From Myoxocephalus aenaeus (lineage: Eukaryota; Chordata; Actinopteri; Perciformes; Cottidae), in contig JBAMJR010000084.1 of assembly GCA_038501785.1 (NCBI GenBank), forward strand, positions 5,153,501-5,217,500: a DNA stretch of 64,000 nt. The letters run 5' to 3'. Made by a program: the position numbers and the translations under genes. The notes under the pieces are model-generated. The model ran no database searches, was not told where the DNA came from, and saw only the letters and a program-made list of their open reading frames with translations. Numbering within the stretch: the first letter of the stretch is position 1; the number at the start of each line of letters is the position of its first letter. Shown here in pieces: positions 59,401-64,000 of the stretch.

Positions 59401-62194
59401 AGGTCTTAGGTTAACAAAAATGGTAGATAAATGTAAATAAATGTCTAATACCAAATTTTGTATCATCGTTTTTTGAGTAGAAGTGTTGTCATCAAAATGT
59501 GAGAGAGATAAAATGGGACTGAGGAATGACTCGAGCTTCATGGGGTGTGTGCAAATGAAAAATTAACAAACTACATAGGGGATGGGATTAACAGAGCAGA
59601 TGTGTATGCAGTAGCACACAAAAACTACTTTAAGGTAACACAAAAACACACAACCCTGTGTGCATCCGTCTCTCTATTAGTGCGACGCTAAACGTATTTC
59701 ACGAAGCGCCCGATTTCTGGCTGAAATAACAGCTTCCTGTTCTTTTTCCACGCGACACCTCGTCCGGCTCTTTGTGCGGCTGTTACGCCCGGCGGCTGAA
59801 CATTTAGGCTGCATCAGTAAATACCCAGCTGCACAAAAAAAGAGAATGTGTGTCTGCGCTAAGACGCCGAAGTCGACTTGAATAAAAGCATCTGCGGGGC
59901 AAAGAGAGTGCGACCTCCACACACATTTTTCACTTAACTCCATCTTATCCGTGCTTTCCTGCCTTTATGTTCCTCTTTGTCAACCCTGTCCTATTATCTC
60001 TGCTCATCTCTCGTTCTGCTGCTTTGTCCTGTTAACGTCTGGACGGCCAAAGTCTCGGCACACGGAGAATTACGTAACGTCACATAGGCAGTTTAGACCG
60101 TATATCCGCTGTATGGGCGCTTTTTGGAGCGTGATAAATCACACTCAGAGTCTATACGCATTTCAGCCATGTTTACTTTGCTGTGTGTGTGTGTGTGTTT
60201 GTGTTCAGCAAATTGACATCCACAAATACCACGGGGAAATACAACTGCTCGTAAACTTACGATCCGTCTTCGTTGCTGCGGTAAAAGACGAGGAAAGGAT
60301 CCGATTTTCCGAAGAAGTCCTTCTTGTCCAGCTTGTTGCCACAAAACTGCAGCATCACGGACTCCTGCAGCCGAGGGAAGTCACCAAAAATATAACATTA
60401 ATGTAACGTTAGATACTGTTGTTCAGCAGCTGTTGATCTTTCAGATGTTTGTATGGTCACTTAGATGTAGGACTGGCCCAATATTTCAATATTACAGCAC
60501 ATATATCAATGAAAATGATAGAAAGCAAGGTATTTGTATACATTTGTATGTTTTCGACCCACCGAGTTCTGGGAGCTGATATTAAAATGTGATCTTCGCC
60601 AGCCCCGAAAAACAGAGATAAGAAGATTAATACTCTGATACTTGCAAATGATTACCACGATATCATCTTAAATGTATAATTAATGATATGCAGGGGTTGT
60701 GAGGTAAATTTATTCCAATGATTTTCCCTGTGTTCTAGTTTTTAATGGAGCAACTATCCCTTGTTTCCCGGGCCGACGGCGAGATGACCAAAAAAAAAAA
60801 ACGTAGCGAGACGTAATCAACTTCGCTGATTGCTGCAATGCATTCTGGGATGTCGTGTATTGCCAGGAGAGAAACGGGTGTCTCTACGGGGGCGGGGGGG
60901 TTCTCGCTCTTTCTCTTTTCATTATTTGGATGGAGCTCTTTGATTTGATGGCGGTGCACCAAAATGACACGACATTCACCGTTTCATGTTTTCACCCGAG
61001 AGAATAAATACATGATGAGGTCTCACCACCAAGCTAGAGGCCGTCTTGAACGGGCTGCGACGCCAAATCCCCTTCCCACCTTCCCACCTCCCTAATTTCT
61101 GTTCCCTTGCTTGGGACCACACCCATCTTCATCTTTTTTTTTGTAAAAGAAATAGCTGAATTTTTCTAACAGTGTCCAAATGTTTGAGATTATTTTTGTT
61201 TTCTTTTGAAATAAAGAGATTAAAATAGACAGGCTTGCAACAGTCTGCTTTGTGTTTCATTTTAAAACCAGTCCTCTGAGAACTGGTTGAAAACCAGCAG
61301 CATGAACAAAAGTGTTTGTTTGTTTGTCTACAGAGCGAACATTACTAAAACGTTCTCTAAACTACAAATCTGTTAACGTGAACACCGTATCTGTGGTGTG
61401 ATAGCGCTCGATGTTCCCTCTGACTCGTAGTACATATCACGGTGGTATTTTTAGGAAGTAATGTCTTTGTTGCATTCTTAGAGCAATACAGTATCAGTGA
61501 AGGAGATGTTGACATTTATAATACTGTGTTTTTGTATACACTCAGCTGCCAGTTTATTAGGTAGACCTGGAAAAAAACAATACATACAGCCCTGAGATAG
61601 CTCTGTTTTCTTACTTTTTCTTCTCCCTGTTAAAGGAGAGTTTTGGGGGATGTCGTATTTGTACAGATTGTAAAGCCCTCTGAGGAAAATTTGTGGTTTA
61701 TGATTTTGGGCTATGCGAAATCAACTGAATTGGATTGAAGTGAAAAGTAAGATGAAGGTTATAATGTGTACATTTGGTTGATTCCACTAGTTTGTGGTGT
61801 TGTTGAATTGTACCGATTCTCTCCATCCTCTTTGACATGAATGAGATAAAGGTGGAATTTATTGCAATAGTGTTAAATATCCCGAATCAATTAAGTACCT
61901 TTGTGTGAAGTTTGTGTAAAACAAATAATATTCTTGGGAAAATCAACCAAACTTGTGTCTCCTAGTAATTCAGAGTTTCTATTAGAAACGGTGTGGGGTA
62001 CCTGAGGGGTCAGACGTGTCACTTTGGAAGATATAAAAAAATAAAAAAACAGACGCTTGGCCTAGATGGAGGAAAGTATCGCTAAGTTTTACTTGAAATG
62101 AATCGTCAGGGGAACCGAACAGACTCTTACCCTGCAGTTGCTCAGCTCTTCTGCTCTCACTATGATGGTGCCACATTTCTTCCCCGGGATCCCA
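36458..62194 (-). CDS. cpne8: Copine-8 (3' 14 exons; N-terminal exons outside window)
   Basis: Copines are calcium-dependent phospholipid-binding cytosolic proteins with two C2 domains and a copine/VWA domain that recruits partners to membranes. The window gives 437 residues, from GIPGKKCGTI in the C2A-C2B linker to the stop; C2A lies to the right of position 64000. C2B shows the calcium-binding acidic loops KKDFFGKSDPF and YDWDRDG..HDFIG. A basic linker (KKKGKKKKY) follows. The VWA domain opens with VAIDFTASNG, a MIDAS DxTxS motif, and contains LHYMSPYHLNDYAMAL, PALGFGAKLPPDGRVSHEF, LLIISDGVITDMAQTK and IIIVGVGPAEFD. CPNE8 fits better than CPNE5 (YCxGIEGVMEAYY, VGVGPAEFD, YIDRxGNHILSMARLAK, PPPYTP). 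Stop TAA 36458-36460. All phases close. Confidence 0.93.
36467..36472 (-). promoter_or_regulatory. Unused or alternative 5' splice site inside the last cpne8 exon
   Basis: The minus strand reads ACGGGTAAGC, a strong donor consensus, four codons before the stop. Read through, it encodes the C-terminus RRVSRI. If spliced, those residues would be replaced by a downstream exon that I could not identify. Confidence 0.4.
36676..39075. repeat. 2.4-kb GGAGA-rich minisatellite in the last cpne8 intron
   Basis: Units of about 84-120 bp built from GGTGAGGAGAGGAAACCA, GAGGAGGTAAGGAAAGGAGA and AGAGTTAAAGAGAGATGAGG, with expanded GAGAG runs at 37565-37620 and 38056-38098. A larger block of about 480 bp is duplicated (about 37490-37980 and 37983-38460). 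The sense strand is pyrimidine-rich (TCCTC), and the array reaches the acceptor of the last exon. The minus-strand frames it leaves open (PLLSSPLLTLFP type) are not genes. Confidence 0.93.
39841..39872. repeat. (CA)n microsatellite beside a cpne8 donor
   Basis: Imperfect CA run 25 bases left of exon 39897-39954, on the donor side. Confidence 0.85.
41074..41099. repeat. (GA)n microsatellite at a cpne8 acceptor
   Basis: About 13 GA units; on the transcript a CT repeat that serves as the pyrimidine tract before CCATGCCAG and exon 40964-41066. Confidence 0.9.
43300..43765. repeat. Dispersed repeat, copy A (partner at 59200-59570)
   Basis: TGCAGAACAATCTCAGCTAT, TATATAATGAGGCACCATTG and CGTAAGGCAAAAGTGTAAAG recur in the same order and orientation at 59200-59570, and both copies end near GTGTGTGCAAATGAAAAA. 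Both lie in cpne8 introns. No coding capacity; family unknown. Confidence 0.75.
43912..44873 (-). pseudogene. Internally deleted piggyBac-type transposase remnant
   Basis: The first segment (44873 down to about 44757) starts MTTKRFNTEEAKRMILESSE and runs through an acidic/serine stretch to a GTAAGT donor. A matching acceptor near 44396 leads to a basic Lys/Arg/Pro-rich stretch and WRTDEDPDTAPPVIKFQP, typical of piggyBac N-termini. After a one-base frame change comes TPIELFKLFF, and then the sequence jumps at about 44055 to the C-terminal cysteine-rich domain (CELCSMKK, WKCEAC, LC, CFHDWH) ending at 43912. The central DDD catalytic domain is absent, so no active transposase can be made. The element lies in a cpne8 intron in the same orientation. 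Confidence 0.85.
45226..45251 (-). other. Possible 5' terminus of the piggyBac element
   Basis: On the minus strand TTAA (45248-45251) is followed by CCCTTCGTCCACGGAGCC. PiggyBac elements insert at TTAA and often begin with CCC. It is about 375 bases upstream of the remnant start codon. No matching left terminus was found, so this is tentative. Confidence 0.4.
45358..45393. repeat. (CA)n microsatellite with CCA interruptions
   Basis: ACACAC blocks separated by CCAC in a cpne8 intron. Confidence 0.9.
45700..48240. other. cpne8 intron, several open frames but no gene recognised
   Basis: 46600-47720 holds overlapping open frames of up to 192 residues on the plus strand. None shows a domain, a signal peptide or family similarity I recognise, and no splice-linked partner exon was found. 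It may be a decayed transposon, but no termini are visible. Confidence 0.4.
48250..49440. repeat. 1.2-kb GGAT/GGACAGAT minisatellite
   Basis: Variants of GGATGGACAGATGGATGGAC and GGACGGACTGACAGATGGAT over nearly 1.2 kb. Because units are mostly multiples of four and lack stops in several frames, both strands show long frames (Pro-Ser-Ile-His on minus, Met-Asp-Gly-Trp on plus). These are artefacts of the repeat. It lies in the cpne8 intron 50166-45632 side, about 540 bases past the donor of exon 49984-50165. Confidence 0.95.
50900..51090. repeat. Dispersed SINE-like fish repeat
   Basis: TTAGCTGACGCTTTTATCCA then AAGCGGCTTACA, and further along GGGGTTCGAACTACCGATCC and GCTAACCACCGAGTCACCG, is a stock interspersed repeat of fish genomes. 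GGTTCGAA resembles a tRNA B-box, but no tRNA fold is present. In a cpne8 intron. Confidence 0.6.
52918..53115 (-). mobile_element. LINE 3' end fragment (TTATC-tailed)
   Basis: AATAAGATAATCAATCCTTT then ATTAGTCCCGCAGTGGGGAA is the reverse complement of the tail at 27615-27660, followed by the same AT-rich region (ATACAAACAGTAAATAATCC). No reverse-transcriptase sequence left. In a cpne8 intron. Confidence 0.7.
53427..53600. repeat. Exact 40-bp tandem repeat
   Basis: Starts of TTTTAGTCTCTCTGTGAACC fall at 53441, 53481, 53521 and 53561, an exact 40-bp period, with ATATTCAACTATATTCAACT between them; copies differ by about one base. It lies 70 bases from cpne8 exon 53303-53359, on its acceptor side. 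Confidence 0.95.
55692..55735. repeat. (GT)n microsatellite
   Basis: About 21 TG units in a cpne8 intron. Confidence 0.95.
56283..56340. repeat. (GT)n microsatellite, 11 bases from a cpne8 donor
   Basis: 58 bases of TG with one CG. On the transcript this is a CA repeat starting 11-12 bases after the donor of exon 56352-56427. Confidence 0.95.
56445..56511. repeat. (CA)n microsatellite just upstream of a cpne8 acceptor
   Basis: Interrupted CA run beside a run of about 14 A. On the transcript it is a GT repeat, then poly-T, then ACAG and exon 56352-56427. Confidence 0.95.
57665..58193 (-). mobile_element. Internally deleted Tc1/mariner-type element
   Basis: Ends are inverted repeats: CACTACCGTTCAAAAGGTTT at the left and, reversed, CACTACCGTTCAAAAGTTTG at the right. 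A TA follows the right end (58194-58195); the left TA is altered. The element is 529 bp against about 1.5 kb or more for full copies. Within it, the minus strand at 57801 down to about 57700 starts MARKREFSCEPRQSVLVLRN, the N-terminal DNA-binding part of a Tc1-type transposase, after which almost the whole catalytic region is missing. In a cpne8 intron. Confidence 0.85.
58207..58330 (-). mobile_element. LINE 3' end with TTCA tail
   Basis: On the minus strand GGGGATTAATAAAGTATATA followed by ATTCATTCATTC is a LINE-type 3' end with a tetranucleotide tail. It starts 14 bases from the Tc1-like element. Family not fixed; Rex1-type tails look similar. Confidence 0.55.
58384..58515. repeat. AATAAAATAGAAATAGCTGG tandem repeat
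   Basis: About four copies of ATAAAATAGAAATAGCTGGG separated by ATATAATAATAAA, period 31-37 bp, next to the LINE tail. Confidence 0.85.
59200..59575. repeat. Dispersed repeat, copy B (partner at 43300-43765)
   Basis: Shares TGCAGAACAATCTCAGCT, TATATAATGAGGCACCATTG and TTTTTTGAGTAGAA with copy A in the same order. Starts close to TTAACCCTCTGGGTTAA. No coding capacity. Confidence 0.75.
61540..61745. repeat. Two adjoining dispersed fish repeat fragments
   Basis: 61541-61570 (CACTCAGCTGCCAGTTTATT then AGGTAGACCT) and 61620-61740 (TTAAAGGAGAGTTTTGGGGG to AAATCAACTGAATTGGATTG) both match wording common in fish repeats; the second looks like a LINE 3' end with a TTGAA-type tail. In a cpne8 intron. 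Confidence 0.5.
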
Positions 62195-64000
62195 CTAGAA
62201 GAAAGGAGATTTAAAAAAATAAAAAGAACAACAACAACAACAACAAAATACTCCCTTGACATCCAAGTAGCCGAAGTTACAGGGAGAATCTATCAGAGTT
62301 TTTCAATGTTCACGCGACTAATTCAATATCTATAGAAACTATATCGAGTTACAGTTAATTTTTTACTTTTGCATCTGACATTTTACGTTTTTGTTTCTTC
62401 TTCTTCTTCTTTTGTTCATGTCAATCTAAGAACAATATATATGTATATAACGCCGTTAGCTGACACACAGTGCTTCATGAAAACTGAGAGGGGAAACTGT
62501 GATTGGTCATAACTGCATTGATTATTATTATTGAACGTAGTGGTTTGTTGTTTATTAGTATCGCTCGTTCAACTATAGAGCCGAGTCTCCCCAACTGATG
62601 TTTCCCAAATCGTTTCCGATTCACGATATCCCGCTTCAACACGACTTGACTCAATATCGACTTGATTTTGGATATTACAGGGACAATATTAATATTGCTT
62701 GGATTTGAAGGAGATTCTCAGAAATCTTCACATTTTTACAAGGAACTCTTTCACCTATACAAATAAAAAAAGAACATAAAATAAAAAAAATACACATATG
62801 TCTCTTTATTAAGAATTGAGCCCAAAGCCCAAGAGCAGACACAAAAAAAAACGCTTTGATGTTTCCCGTACCGCTGAGGCGCGATCCACACGTTCACGCG
62901 TTACGCCGTCGGTATAAAATGTGCGCCAACACAACCGCGGGAAGAGGCGCGTATTAAAAGATCAATCTCAATGAATATTTGTTTGTTTTAAGCAGTTCAC
63001 GACTGACTGCTTGAGCTTGAACTGCGTTTTGTTGCACAGACGGAGTCTAATGTTCCCAATCCACACTCAAAAATAATGTCTTTCTCTCCGTGGAGCGTTT
63101 ATCCGCCAACCGTGACAGAAGCTCGACGAGAACGTCAGATGATTCTGCTGGTAAAATGTCAATTAAATGTTCAAAACTGAAGAAAAAATAAAAAAAACAC
63201 TCACAGTCTACAACTCTATCAGCTGCAGACCTGGAATCAAATCCCTCTTCCACTCAGCTTCGCTCACATTTATTTTTGCCTGATTGTCCGAATAAATATT
63301 CATGAATGCAGAATGAACACTTAAAAAAAAAAAAAGAAGAACATCATCATAATGAAACCACATCCGGTGACATTTCAGCTGCGATGTTTGTTTACGTCCT
63401 GAGCTGGCGAAGCGTGATATTCAGCCAATAAAGCCAAAGGGAGGCTGACCACTAAAAATAGACCAAATGAATGCCACGGACCGCGGGGCCTGATTCACAG
63501 CGAGGAAGTGGGAGAGATAATTTCATTTGGCTAAGGACCGTCCAGGACAATAACAGATGTGGAGAGAAACAGACGGCAAATTGAAGCGAGGCTTTGATCC
63601 CCCACCGTCACCTGAGACGGACCGCCGTCCCTTTGATGCACGGAGGAAGCATTCAGTGAAATTAATTCACTGTACGAGCGGAGAGAGAGAGCGGTTGCTC
63701 GGTGAAAGGGGGCAGATGGGAAAATGGAGACGGACCGAGAGAGGGAACAAGAAAGAGATGGACAGAGGAGAGGAAGAGAGAGAGAGGCGTATGCTAAATG
63801 GGATTTTAGACTGCGATACCCCTGTGTGCTGATAATCCACACCTCACATATTAAAGCAGATTTATCTTTCCACCCTAGAACGATAAGGCGGCATCTTGTC
63901 ATACTCAAAATTGTATTTAATAACCAAAATGGGTATTTTTTTCCCCAAATACTTCACTTTCGTTTATTGTCGTGTTTTCTTTGGCTGATATTTTGGAAGT
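62195..64000. other. cpne8 intron to window end, no exon seen
   Basis: No segment matches the expected previous copine exon (end of C2A, LGQVFCTLGEIVG type). CAACAACAA at about 62229-62247 is the only clear simple repeat. The rest is unclassified. Confidence 0.55.

Larger units (their letters stand above)
36458..62194 (-). other. cpne8: Exon map of cpne8 (part within window)
   Basis: Exons in transcript order: 62131-62194, 60261-60364, 59038-59142, 57214-57255, 56352-56427, 53303-53359, 52646-52707, 52347-52393, 49984-50165, 45505-45632, 40964-41066, 39897-39954, 39205-39278, 36458-36670. They total 1,315 nt: one base finishing the previous codon, then 438 codons with the stop. All introns are GT..AG. 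Large introns hold a piggyBac remnant (43.9-45.2 kb), a GATGGACA-type minisatellite (48.3-49.4 kb), a Tc1-like element (57.7-58.2 kb) and the AG-free array (36.7-39.1 kb). No further exon was found in 62195-64000. Confidence 0.9.

Noticed and set aside
36458..62194. CPNE5 or CPNE9 instead of CPNE8
   Set aside because: C-terminal and VWA residues (YIDRxGNHILSMARLAK, GIKPxPxPPPYTP, EGVMEAYY) fit CPNE8 better, although teleost copine duplicates make the exact ortholog a matter for a tree.

Overview
This 64 kb window is vertebrate nuclear DNA, almost certainly from a teleost (spiny-rayed) fish. The genes are split into many small exons with GT..AG introns, and they lie among microsatellites, minisatellites and typical fish transposon debris (L2-like LINE tails, Tc1, hAT and piggyBac remnants, a solo LTR). 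I see no bacterial operon, CRISPR array, rRNA or tRNA.

Three protein genes are supported, all transcribed from the minus strand. (1) smc1b, the meiotic cohesin SMC subunit, at 469-10621. Seventeen exons give the N-terminal 906 residues: ATPase head half with Walker A, first coiled coil, hinge, and most of the second coiled coil. The C-terminal head lies beyond position 1. (2) cpa2, a pancreatic carboxypeptidase A2 zymogen, at 11821-20807. It is complete, with 11 exons and 419 residues, and every zinc and catalytic residue is intact. (3) cpne8, a copine, at 36458-62194. Fourteen exons cover the second C2 domain, the copine/VWA domain and the C-terminus; the 5' exons lie beyond position 64000. 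The three genes do not form a pathway. All reading frames and exon phases close exactly, so they look functional.

The roughly 15.6 kb between cpa2 and cpne8 has no recognisable gene. It holds LINE remnants, one of which keeps a reverse-transcriptase YADD motif, and a small hAT-type element with an exact 8-bp target duplication.

I found no undescribed enzyme system. The most unusual structure is at splice sites. The last intron of cpa2 ends in a pure pyrimidine array of about 1.08 kb. The last intron of cpne8 contains no AG dinucleotide for about 2.45 kb before its acceptor. A 76-nt cpne8 exon lies between complementary GT and CA repeats. All exon limits were read by eye from splice consensus, codon phase and remembered family sequences, with no alignment software.
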